A DNA stretch of 6,781 bases from an uncultured Oscillospiraceae bacterium (GCA_902462665.1 CABQCM010000071.1:1-6781); one strand, 5' to 3'. Positions 1 through 5,930 are shown, counted from the first letter of the stretch. Notes: a model not told the origin generated them from the sequence alone. Program-made: numbers and translations.

Positions 1-849
1 GAGGGCGAAACCCTGACAGGTAATTTCGTGGATATTTTTGACAGCCGACTTCCTGTTTTGACTGAAAAAGTGATGCCGGCCGACTCGTCGGCACTGCTTC
101 TGGATATCTCGGAGTTGCTGGAGTCGGATATTCCCCGTTTTGCTCACGCCGGCGGCACGATGCAGGGCGAGGTGAGCGAAACGGCGGAGAAAACGACCTA
201 TTCGCTGTACGGCCCCAAGGGCTCCATAACCTCGGCGCGTCTGCTCGGTAATGGAAAATACCCTCAAAACGTGATTGTGACCGATGCAAACGGGCAGCGG
301 TATGGCGCCTCCATCGCGCTCTGGGACAACGATACCGCCTCTCTGCTGGTGCAAATCGATCACAATTCGGTCGATGTTTTGACGGTGGAGGTGATTTGGG
401 GGGATACTCCGGTGCAGACTACGCCCGATTATACCCTCCAGACCGTCACGGTCAAGACCAACGAAACGGACGAGGACGCCGAATTCCTGTTTGAGGACCG
501 GGGGACTGCTACGAAAGCATTCCGTTACTGCGAGTATGATGGTACCCTGACCTATCGGGTGGATCTGGAAAAATACGACAGCGCCTATGTGACGATGGAT
601 ATTTTTTACAACTATGTGGTTGAGGTTTCCAACGACAATCAGACCTGGACCAAAGTGTACGATTATCGGGATGTCAGCGATCAGTATATCGAGAAAAACA
701 ACAATCGGGTCAATGCGGTCGTATTCAGCCCCGACGATAAGGCCAAAACGATGTACATTCGCCTGTCCAACACCGATCCCACCAAAGCGTATGGCGCGGG
801 GATCCGCAGCTTGAGCGTCAAATATCATCAACTGACTGCTCAGTCTTAA
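1..849 (+). CDS. 3' part of a large protein with a C-terminal carbohydrate-binding-like beta-sandwich
   Basis: The frame is open from base 1 (E-G-E-T-L-T-G-N-F before the first possible GTG at 28), so the true start lies outside the window; 282 residues are visible. The GTG at 28 has no convincing ribosome binding site and lies inside a motif (GNFVDIFDSRLPVL) that reads like the interior of a protein. The body is beta-rich and has no membrane segment. The last ~130 residues look like an F5/8-type or galactose-binding-like sandwich: VEVSNDNQTWTKVYDYRD, then an R-L-S-N strand and a closing G-A-G-I-R-S-L-S-V strand. Such domains usually bind sugars on extracellular or cell-surface enzymes. I do not recognise the parent protein; a glycan-active enzyme or surface protein is a guess. 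It ends 27 bases before a terminator. Confidence 0.75.
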   Translation, partial: EGETLTGNFVDIFDSRLPVLTEKVMPADSSALLLDISELLESDIPRFAHAGGTMQGEVSETAEKTTYSLYGPKGSITSARLLGNGKYPQNVIVTDANGQRYGASIALWDNDTASLLVQIDHNSVDVLTVEVIWGDTPVQTTPDYTLQTVTVKTNETDEDAEFLFEDRGTATKAFRYCEYDGTLTYRVDLEKYDSAYVTMDIFYNYVVEVSNDNQTWTKVYDYRDVSDQYIEKNNNRVNAVVFSPDDKAKTMYIRLSNTDPTKAYGAGIRSLSVKYHQLTAQS

Positions 850-875
850 TTCGATCGGTCACTGTTTTGAGTGCA

Positions 876-920
876 AAAAAGCCCTGCCTAATGCTGGTCG
901 CATTTTGGGCGGGGCTTTTT
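876..920. terminator. Bidirectional intrinsic terminator between convergent genes
   Basis: The stem pairs 881-889 with 907-915 (two T-G wobbles) and is extended by A5 (876-880) opposite T5 (916-920). A nested hairpin (890-894 with 900-904) fills the loop. The A-run on the left gives a U-tract to leftward transcripts, and the T-run on the right gives one to rightward transcripts. It would therefore end both the gene finishing at 849 and the leftward gene finishing at 984. Confidence 0.85.
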
Positions 921-983
921 GTGTTAGAGGCAACGTATACGAAATCCTATTCTCGCTTGGCCAAAGCGCAATATATTTCAGTC

Positions 984-1232
984 TCAGCCGGGAAGATCGT
1001 TGGCCTGCCGCTCCATATTTTCCACCACAATGTCGTAGATATCCCCTAGAGAAGCGCAATATTCGAGCACCTTCCACGGTTCGTTGGTGTGAAAATGGAT
1101 TTTAATCAGGGTTTCATCGCCCACAGCGAGCAGACAATCTCCTGCAAAATGCTGGAGAAAATAGTCGTTGATGATATCTTCGTCCAGATGATTCCCTTCA
1201 ATCAGCAGTTGCGTGTCAAAGCGGTATTCCAT
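984..1232 (-). CDS. Stand-alone FakA/YloV-type middle-domain protein ('kinase to dihydroxyacetone kinase')
   Basis: This 82-residue protein matches the segment that follows the Dak2 kinase domain in FakA/YloV fatty-acid kinase proteins: an E-G-N-x-x-D-E-D helix start, a GDCLLAVGDE strand, K-I-H-F-H-T-N-E-P (His46, His48) and a closing IVVENMERQ. No kinase domain is present, so it is not a kinase by itself. It has its own ribosome binding site (AAAGGA about 12 bases before the ATG), which argues for an independent gene rather than a remnant. FakA proteins usually have Cys in the first strand (Y-C-T-E-F); here the aligned residue is Asp6 (Y-R-F-D-T-Q), while both histidines of H-x-H-T remain. 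The gene lies 76 bases downstream of the U32 gene, same strand, so they may share a transcript. A TTGACT hexamer (1282-1287, minus strand) could be a -35, but its -10 is poor. The biological role is unknown. Confidence 0.8.
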   Translation of the reverse strand: MEYRFDTQLLIEGNHLDEDIINDYFLQHFAGDCLLAVGDETLIKIHFHTNEPWKVLEYCASLGDIYDIVVENMERQANDLPG

Positions 1233-1308
1233 GGTAATCGTTCGTCCTTTCGCGTGAAAATGAATGATGAAAAGCTCGTGAAGTCAACAGCCGCATGTTC
1301 CCATTGAA

Positions 1309-2721
1309 TTAATCCGCCGCTTTACGAAGAAGGGTTCCACTGCGGAACGGACGGGGACAGGCAAACGAATAGAGCATCGTGGGGTGGGGGGTGCTGTCGA
1401 TGACTGTACCCTCAGCGTCTTGCAGCTCGCTGACAGTCACAGGAAAGGGGGGACGCCCCGGTTCGAGCAATTCGATCGTATCCCCGATGTGAAGCTTGTT
1501 GCGCTGGGAGACAAAAAGACGGCCATTCTCATAGTTCACAACGATGCCCATCACCGCCCAATCGCGTACATAGCCTCCCTGCGCCGTATGCTGGCCACCG
1601 CAGCCGCCCAGATAAAACCCGGTGTCGTAAGGCCGATGGCTGACTTTGTTTAACTCCTCCGTGATCCAGTTCGAGGGTTGAAAAACGGCTGGGAAGCCCG
1701 CCGACCTCCATTCGTCCAACGCGCAGCGGTAAGCGTTAGCGGTGACGGCAGTATAGTAGACCGATTTTGCCCGGCCTTCAATTTTCAAGGAAGAAACTCC
1801 AGCCGCCGCCAACTCGGGAAGATGGGAAATCATGCACAAATCTCTTGAATTAAGAAGGAAGCTGCCCGCCTCGGTTTGCGCAATCGGGTAATATTCTCCC
1901 GGCCGCTTTTCTTCAACTAGGGCGTATTTCCAACGGCAGGGCTGCGCGCAGTCGCCGCCGTTGCCGCTGCGGCAGAGAAGGGGTGTGGCGGTGTCGTTGG
2001 GGCAAGAGGACGTGGAACAGCCGCTGGTTTGGCTCTGGTCAGAAGAAATATCGTCCGGACGAAAAACGGATGGTATATTTTGTCCGCAATGCGAGACCTT
2101 ATGCTCTCGGACAGGAGAGACGTCTGCATCCCGAACCAAAGAGGGGGAGACTGTAGAAACTCCGGCCGTGAGATAATCCGATAACAGGCATCGTCCCGAA
2201 ACCGACACGCACATGGAGCCGTGCACAAAAGCTTCCAGTTCAATCGAAGCGGGTGTTTTAGCACGGATTTCCGCGATTTCATCCAGCGATAGCTCCCGAG
2301 CTAAAATGGCCCTACAAGCTCCCAAATCGGCCATCATACGAACAGCTTCATAGTTGGCAAGCCCGGTCTGCACCGAAATATGCACCGGCATATCGGGGAG
2401 TATCCGCTTAACGACGCGCAGCGCTCCCAAATCCCCTACGATCAAAGCGTCTACACCGCATGCGGCCCATTGTACGGCAAGCTCGCCCAGCGCGGCAGCC
2501 TGACGGTTGCGCAGCATGGCGTTGCAAGTAAGGTAAACCTTTTTGCCCTTGGAGTGCGCCAAGGCCACCGCCTCTTCGATCTGGGCGACAGTAAAATTGC
2601 GGCAGGCTGTGCGCATTCCCATCGATTCTCCCGCCAGATAGACCGCATCCGCGCCATAGTCGATGGCGGCGTGCAAACGGGTTAGATCGCCGGCAGGGCA
2701 GAGCAGTTCGGGTAAATTCAT
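1309..2721 (-). CDS. U32-family (peptidase U32 / tRNA hydroxylation type) iron-sulfur protein
   Basis: The protein is 470 residues from the ATG at 2721. I prefer that start to the ATG at 2742 because AAGGAG lies 9 bases before 2721, whereas the upstream ATG overlaps that ribosome binding site and has none of its own; the protein then begins MNLPELLCPAGDL, the usual U32 N-terminus. An alpha/beta barrel (about 1-330) carries the family signature H-G-S-M-C-V-S-V-S-G-R-C, then GDCAQPCRWKYALVEE, NSRDLC and SLKIEGRAKS. A small beta domain follows (about 385-470). By analogy with E. coli UbiU, the 4Fe-4S ligands would be Cys171, Cys178, Cys258 and Cys296. Relatives include TrhP and Bacillus YrrN/YrrO (tRNA uridine hydroxylation), RlhA (23S rRNA) and UbiU/V; the length fits the TrhP/YrrO type. 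The substrate is inferred; true peptidase activity is doubtful for much of the family. Residues ~188-250 are an unusual insertion. Confidence 0.9.
   Translation of the reverse strand: MNLPELLCPAGDLTRLHAAIDYGADAVYLAGESMGMRTACRNFTVAQIEEAVALAHSKGKKVYLTCNAMLRNRQAAALGELAVQWAACGVDALIVGDLGALRVVKRILPDMPVHISVQTGLANYEAVRMMADLGACRAILARELSLDEIAEIRAKTPASIELEAFVHGSMCVSVSGRCLLSDYLTAGVSTVSPSLVRDADVSPVREHKVSHCGQNIPSVFRPDDISSDQSQTSGCSTSSCPNDTATPLLCRSGNGGDCAQPCRWKYALVEEKRPGEYYPIAQTEAGSFLLNSRDLCMISHLPELAAAGVSSLKIEGRAKSVYYTAVTANAYRCALDEWRSAGFPAVFQPSNWITEELNKVSHRPYDTGFYLGGCGGQHTAQGGYVRDWAVMGIVVNYENGRLFVSQRNKLHIGDTIELLEPGRPPFPVTVSELQDAEGTVIDSTPHPTMLYSFACPRPFRSGTLLRKAAD
1972..2160 (-). other. In-frame ~63-residue insertion inside the U32 protein
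   Basis: After the conserved G-R-C-L-L-S-D-Y-L-T-A-G the family normally passes in about ten residues to the G-x-C-A-Q-P-C motif. Here about 63 extra residues intervene. They are rich in Ser, Asp, Thr and Pro, contain four cysteines (212, 235, 240, 250) and have no predicted core secondary structure. The reading frame is kept across both edges and the conserved motifs resume intact, so the gene is not frameshifted. Confidence 0.75.
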
Positions 2722-2867
2722 CGGTTTATGCTCCTTTTTCATAGAATCAGGTAAATGCCATCGCTCGGCAAGGTCCCACGTCTGTCGGCAGCCAAAAGGG
2801 CTTCATGAAACGAAAACTTTTTACAGGTCGTCCTCCACCAGTGGAACCAGAGCTTCCAAGCCAACGA

Positions 2868-2901
2868 AAAACAGCGCCCGCATGGCAGCGGACGCTGTTT
2901 T
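2868..2901 (-). terminator. Intrinsic terminator of rpsT
   Basis: A 9-bp perfect arm (2868-2876 with 2893-2901) continues, across one C-A mismatch, into a 4-bp stem (2878-2881 with 2888-2891) and a 6-base loop. On the minus strand the hairpin ends in a T-run, 66 bases after the rpsT stop. The symmetric A/T arms mean it could also act on rightward transcripts. A second, weaker hairpin (2925-2930 with 2938-2943, flanked by GGGCG/CGCCC) lies between it and rpsT. Bases 2743-2867, upstream of the U32 gene, show no convincing gene or promoter. Confidence 0.8.
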
Positions 2902-2966
2902 GTCAATTCATAACCTTGGGCGGTCAAGGAATTGGAATCCTTGCGGTCAACGCCCTATGCGACCGA

Positions 2967-3230
2967 TTAGCCCTGGACCTTTTTCAGCTTGAGCATCAGA
3001 GCCGATTTTTGGCGGGCAGCGGTATTCTTATGCAGAATCCCCTTGGTAACCGAACGGTCGATGAACGAAATGGCCTCTTTCACGACGGCATCCTTGTCGG
3101 CGGCTGCGCTCTCAATAGCAGCGTTGGCCTTTTTGACCGAGGTCCGCAGCGCGGATTTGTAGGCCTTGTTGCGGTCAGCCTTGACGGCGGTAACCAGGAC
3201 GCGCTTTTTGGCGGATTTGATGTTAGGCAT
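2967..3230 (-). CDS. rpsT: 30S ribosomal protein S20
   Basis: This 87-residue, strongly basic protein begins MPNIKSAKKRVLV and is built of long amphipathic helices with the S20 features K-S-A-L-R-T-S-V-K, A-x-x-x-I-D-R-S-V-T-K-G-I-L-H-K-N-T-A-A-R and K-S-A-L-M-L-K-L. S20 binds the 5' domain and helix 44 of 16S rRNA and helps assemble the small subunit. Length is normal. A strong ribosome binding site (AGGAGG, 7 bases before the ATG) fixes the start. It is divergent from gpr, the same arrangement as in Bacillus subtilis, where rpsT, gpr and spoIIP are neighbours. It has its own terminator, so it is probably transcribed alone. The leader has competing hairpins that could allow regulation. Confidence 0.97.
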   Translation of the reverse strand: MPNIKSAKKRVLVTAVKADRNKAYKSALRTSVKKANAAIESAAADKDAVVKEAISFIDRSVTKGILHKNTAARQKSALMLKLKKVQG

Positions 3231-3260
3231 GGGTACACCTCCTACTCGCTAGTACAATAG

Positions 3261-3311
3261 AATAGCCGCGATGAGCTATTACCATCTCATCATTGCGCCT
3301 CGTTGACGAGG
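3261..3311 (-). promoter_or_regulatory. rpsT leader with competing hairpins
   Basis: Three stems lie between the candidate rpsT promoters and its ribosome binding site. One is 3298-3303 with 3306-3311 (CCTCGT/ACGAGG). One is 3270-3275 with 3286-3291 (GATGAG/CTCATC). The third is 3261-3266 with 3275-3280 (AATAGC/GCTATT). The last two share base 3275 and interleave, so they cannot both form. Ribosomal-protein leaders are often autoregulatory, but I do not recognise this as a described S20 leader. Confidence 0.35.
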
Positions 3312-3316
3312 ACTTT

Positions 3317-3385
3317 ATTATATTGTGTACGCTACAATTCGGCTATAACATCAATTATGATACCACCTCTTGGAGTAAAAAGCAA
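3317..3385 (-). promoter_or_regulatory. Candidate rpsT promoters
   Basis: A perfect TATAAT on the minus strand (3317-3322) lies 87 bases before the rpsT start, but no good -35 is present at 16-18 bases. A second candidate further upstream has TTGCTT (3380-3385) and TATCAT (3357-3362) with an exact 17-base spacer. Either or both could drive rpsT. Confidence 0.4.
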
Positions 3386-3422
3386 GTTTTTTTTCATGAA
3401 ATCGGATAGGATTTTGAATTTG

Positions 3423-3429
3423 CATAATA
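3423..3429 (+). promoter_or_regulatory. Possible sporulation-sigma (sigma-G-like) -10 element for gpr
   Basis: CATAATA fits the sigma-G -10 consensus as I recall it (CATNNTA) and lies 72 bases before the gpr start. In Bacillus gpr is transcribed in the forespore by sigma-F and sigma-G. The -35 region at the right distance is poor, so the call rests on the -10 and on the identity of the gene. Confidence 0.3.
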
Positions 3430-3438
3430 ATAAGGAAA

Positions 3439-3468
3439 GACAAAGGGGAGATTTGTCCGCCCTTTGTC
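3439..3468 (+). promoter_or_regulatory. gpr leader hairpin with an alternative pairing
   Basis: GACAAAGGG (3439-3447) pairs perfectly with CCCTTTGTC (3460-3468) around a 12-base loop. Its first six bases can instead pair with TTTGTC at 3452-3457. The two stems are mutually exclusive because the sequence TTTGTCC is repeated. No T-run follows, so it is not an intrinsic terminator. It lies 32 bases before the gpr ATG and could stabilise the mRNA or affect translation. Confidence 0.5.
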
Positions 3469-3500
3469 CCAAGGAAACCATTTTGAAATGAGGAAAACGT

Positions 3501-4376
3501 ATGCAGTTTCGTACCGACCTTGCGCTTGAGAGACAGGAAGCGCTTACTGAATCCTGCCCCGGGGTGCAAAGCGACCACATTGACATTGGCCCGGCCTCGA
3601 TCACTCGCATAGAGGTGCTAGACGAACAGGGAGCCAAGGCCATTGACCGACCGGTCGGCCGTTATATCACGGTTGAAATGCCGGCTTTTTCGGACGATAC
3701 CAATATGGACGACGATTGCCGTACCGCCGTGTCGGTCGAGCTTGGCCGCCTGCTGCCCAAAGAGGGACTGGTTTTGGTAGTTGGCCTGGGAAACGACGAC
3801 ATTACTCCCGACGCTCTCGGGCCGCAGACGGTCGAACGCATTCTCGCCACCCGGCATATCAGCGGCGAATTGGCCCGGTCGGTGGGACTGGGAGATTTGC
3901 GCCCGGTGGCGGCCGTAGCCCCCGGTGTGCTGGGCAAAACCGGCATTGAGGTAGCGGAAATTTTGCAGGGTATGGTACGTCAAATTCAACCGGCCGCCGT
4001 TATCGTTATTGATGCGCTGGCCTCCCGTCAGCTTTCCCGACTGGGCTGTACCGTGCAGTTATCGGATACCGGCATCCGCCCCGGTTCGGGCGTGGGAAAC
4101 GCACGGCGGGAAATCAGCCGGGATACCATTGGCGTGCCGGTCGTCGCCATGGGGGTACCCACGGTGGTCGATGCGGTTACTCTGGCCAGCGACCTGCTGG
4201 GAAGCGACGGCGCCGAGGCCATGCGAAAGGCGGACGAAAACGGGCGCGATATGATGGTGACGCCGCGGGAAATCGACTTGGTGATCGAGCGCTCGGCCGC
4301 CCTCATCGCGCTGGCCATCAATTGCACGCTCCATCCTCATTTGTCAGCGCAGGAGCTGTTGGAAATCATGGCTTAA
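3501..4376 (+). CDS. gpr: Germination protease (GPR endopeptidase)
   Basis: This 291-residue protein is the protease that degrades small acid-soluble spore proteins early in germination, freeing the DNA and supplying amino acids. The N-terminus has the R-T-D-L-A-x-E autoprocessing site (residues 4-10); in Bacillus cleavage falls between D and L. The two catalytic aspartates of family A25 are recognisable as Asp104 (G-L-G-N-D-D-I-T-P-D-A-L-G-P) and Asp171 (V-I-D-A-L-A-S-R). They are 67 residues apart, against 66 in B. megaterium (127 and 193). Other family motifs are APGVLGKTGIE, GIRPGSGVGN and VPVVAMGVPTVVDA. The ribosome binding site (TGAGGAA, 7 bases before the ATG) fixes the start, leaving a propeptide of only about six residues instead of 15-16 in Bacillus. 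It is followed by spoIIP on the same strand after a 423-base gap with strong RNA structure. Confidence 0.96.
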   Translation: MQFRTDLALERQEALTESCPGVQSDHIDIGPASITRIEVLDEQGAKAIDRPVGRYITVEMPAFSDDTNMDDDCRTAVSVELGRLLPKEGLVLVVGLGNDDITPDALGPQTVERILATRHISGELARSVGLGDLRPVAAVAPGVLGKTGIEVAEILQGMVRQIQPAAVIVIDALASRQLSRLGCTVQLSDTGIRPGSGVGNARREISRDTIGVPVVAMGVPTVVDAVTLASDLLGSDGAEAMRKADENGRDMMVTPREIDLVIERSAALIALAINCTLHPHLSAQELLEIMA

Positions 4377-4444
4377 ACAGACGCTCGGATTTCTGCACAA
4401 GCTCAAGATGCCGGGTTTGCATGTCGTCCAAAGAAGTGACCGGT

Positions 4445-4474
4445 GTACTATGTCCTGCTCTCGCCGCATAGTAT
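4445..4474 (+). other. Isolated hairpin downstream of gpr
   Basis: GTACTATG (4445-4452) pairs with CATAGTAT (4467-4474), seven Watson-Crick pairs plus one G-T, around a 14-base loop. No T-run follows, so it is not a standard terminator. It lies between the gpr stop and the large folded region starting at 4493. Nothing else is recognised in 4377-4492. Confidence 0.4.
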
Positions 4475-4492
4475 TGGGTATGGCGGTGCGAA

Positions 4493-4765
4493 TAGACGAA
4501 GTAATCCGAGTACAATGCGTTTTACGCGAAGGCCTAGAAGCGCCGGGGGCGTTACCCGGCTTTGCCCGGCGGAATCATGGCGGTATCCTATGTCTTCCCA
4601 GCGTTCCAATGTTCTGCGCGAACAATAGTTGACCGTAGGCCGTGCAGCTTTGGCTGCCGGCAAGGAGCCGGAAGACGGAAAGCTATCGCTTTTCTATGAA
4701 CGGCGACGCGGCTGGCGGCCAAAGCTGCCGACCTGCGGCGCGTTATACTCGGATTGCTTTGTCTA
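4493..4765 (+). ncRNA. Putative large structured RNA between gpr and spoIIP, family unknown
   Basis: The ends pair over 27 positions (4493-4519 with 4739-4765): 23 Watson-Crick, three G-U (4498/4760, 4502/4756, 4516/4742) and one mismatch (4513/4745). Inside, an 18-bp helix (4644-4661 with 4711-4728; 16 Watson-Crick, 2 G-U) is topped by a hairpin (4677-4683 with 4688-4694, loop TATC). A second arm closes at 4531-4536 with 4636-4641 and holds hairpins 4541-4547/4565-4571, 4576-4580/4588-4592 and 4610-4614/4620-4624. Alternatives exist: 4657-4661 can pair with 4667-4671 around AAGGA, and 4542-4547 with 4555-4560. No convincing protein is encoded on either strand. The spoIIP ribosome binding site begins about 20 bases after the closing helix, so this may be a leader or intercistronic element, a processed RNA, or a repeated element with terminal inverted repeats. 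I cannot assign a known family. Confidence 0.55.
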
Positions 4766-4799
4766 GCCCGCCCAAACAGAAAAATGAGGTGGCAAGGCT

Positions 4800-5930
4800 T
4801 TGAGAAAAGTGGGACGAGCGGGAGGAAATAAGGGACGAAGAATCGTGGCTATTGTGGCCGCGGCGGCAGTGTGCTGGCTGTGCTGCCGGGGGATTGGCCC
4901 GTCTGGTCTGCTGCGCGCGGCGGGCGACGCGGCCTTTCTCTCAGCAATGCTTGCCCTTCCTGAAGGAACGGCGGCTTATGTGGCTTCGCGGGTCTACAGC
5001 GCCGAGGATGACGACGAGGCGATCACGCATTCCCCCCTTCTTCCTCAAACGGCCGATGCTTCCTCCGCCGTGCCAGAAGTCTCGGACGCCCCCTCTCTAC
5101 CGGCCGTCTCCCAGCCTTCTGAGACACCGCCCGAAGGGGTGGAAACCGGCAAGGTCAAAACGGTCACGCTTTCCAATACGGGGGCTAACCTGAAAAACGG
5201 CCAGGTTCACATTAACAACCAAACCTCCGGGCATACGGTGGATATTGAAGGAATCTTATCCTCTAAGCCGGCCGTTAAAATCGCCATGGACGGCACGCCG
5301 CAGGTGCTGATTGTACACACCCACGCGACGGAGGCATATATGAAACAGGATACGGGATACTATGTAAAAAGCGACGACACCCGTTCTACCGACACCACGC
5401 AGAATGTCTGCCGGGTGGGGGACGCAATTACCGAACAACTGACCGCAGCCGGTATTGTAACCCTTCATGACCGTACACTGCACGACTATCCCTCCTATTC
5501 GGGGAGCTACAACGCCGCCGCGAATACCATTCAAAGCTATCTGGACAAATATCCCTCCATCCAGGTGGTCATCGACGTGCATCGCGACGCTATCACCCAG
5601 AGCGACGAAACCCGGGTGAAACCGACCGCCGTCATTGACGGCAAGAACGCCGCCCAGTGCATGATCCTTTCGGGATGTCAGGAAGGCACGGTTTCCGGCT
5701 TTGATACCTGGGAGGAAAACCTCAAGCTGACCGTGCGTCTGCAGCAGGCGCTGGAGACCAGCTATCCCGGGCTGGCGCGTTCCATGCTCTTTACTGCCCG
5801 GCGTTATAACATGCATTTGACCAAGGGTTCTTTTCTCGTCGAGGTGGGGAGCGAGGCCAACACCCTAGACGAAGCGGTTTATACCGGCGAGCTGATTGGC
5901 CGCTCGCTGGCGGGAATCTTGACCCAGTAG
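4800..5930 (+). CDS. spoIIP: Stage II sporulation protein P (peptidoglycan hydrolase of the engulfment complex)
   Basis: The 376-residue protein starts at a TTG with GAGGTG 8 bases upstream. A basic N-terminus (R/K-rich, 1-14) leads into a hydrophobic segment (about 15-30), then a Pro/Ser-rich linker (about 80-115) and the SpoIIP domain (about 120-376). Catalytic-domain motifs are VLIVHTHATEAY (169-180), VVIDVHRDA (256-264) and RRYNMHLTKGSFLVEVGSEANT (335-355 region). The histidines at 173/175 and 261 and the glutamates at 178, 348 and 352 are the likely zinc-binding and catalytic residues, by analogy with amidase-3-like enzymes. SpoIIP has amidase and endopeptidase activity. It acts with SpoIID and SpoIIM in the mother-cell membrane to thin the septum and drive engulfment. 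Length is close to Bacillus SpoIIP (~400). The gpr-spoIIP order is conserved with Bacillus; a sigma-E promoter would be expected, but I see none clearly. Confidence 0.95.
   Translation: MRKVGRAGGNKGRRIVAIVAAAAVCWLCCRGIGPSGLLRAAGDAAFLSAMLALPEGTAAYVASRVYSAEDDDEAITHSPLLPQTADASSAVPEVSDAPSLPAVSQPSETPPEGVETGKVKTVTLSNTGANLKNGQVHINNQTSGHTVDIEGILSSKPAVKIAMDGTPQVLIVHTHATEAYMKQDTGYYVKSDDTRSTDTTQNVCRVGDAITEQLTAAGIVTLHDRTLHDYPSYSGSYNAAANTIQSYLDKYPSIQVVIDVHRDAITQSDETRVKPTAVIDGKNAAQCMILSGCQEGTVSGFDTWEENLKLTVRLQQALETSYPGLARSMLFTARRYNMHLTKGSFLVEVGSEANTLDEAVYTGELIGRSLAGILTQ

Noticed and set aside
1972..2160. U32 insertion as an intein or a frameshift
   Set aside because: It is too short for an intein, has no splicing motifs, and the frame is continuous with intact motifs on both sides.
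2722..2742. Upstream ATG at 2742 as the start of the U32 protein
   Set aside because: It overlaps the AAGGAG that serves the ATG at 2721, has no ribosome binding site itself, and adds seven residues absent from the usual U32 N-terminus.
2739..2927. Minus-strand 62-residue frame upstream of the U32 gene
   Set aside because: It runs through the rpsT terminator hairpin and lacks a ribosome binding site.
2663..3260. Rightward open frames across rpsT and the region to its left
   Set aside because: They are antisense to rpsT and to the terminator at 2868-2901; composition is consistent with shadows and no start signal is present.
4408..4663. Possible small proteins on either strand in the gpr-spoIIP gap (+ 4408-4632, + 4443-4628, - 4448-4663)
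   Set aside because: No ribosome binding sites, no recognisable motifs, Cys/Arg-rich composition typical of non-coding GC-rich DNA, and they lie partly across the paired arms of the predicted RNA.
4486..4765. Group II intron, suggested by GTGCG at 4486-4490 and a GAGCCG-like segment at 4665-4670
   Set aside because: The segment does not fold as domain V (wrong tetraloop, no matching CGGTTC strand), no intron-encoded protein is present, and the architecture has one closing helix with two main arms, not six domains.
4493..4765. SRP RNA, RNase P RNA, tmRNA or a common metabolite riboswitch
   Set aside because: Size fits some, but the conserved motifs I know (SRP tip GGAAGCAGC, RNase P GAGGAAAGTCC, tmRNA tRNA-like ends, TPP/FMN/cobalamin boxes) are absent. 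Only a covariance-model scan can exclude divergent members.
5256..5816. 186-residue open frame on the minus strand
   Set aside because: It is the antisense of the conserved catalytic region of spoIIP, with no ribosome binding site or family features.
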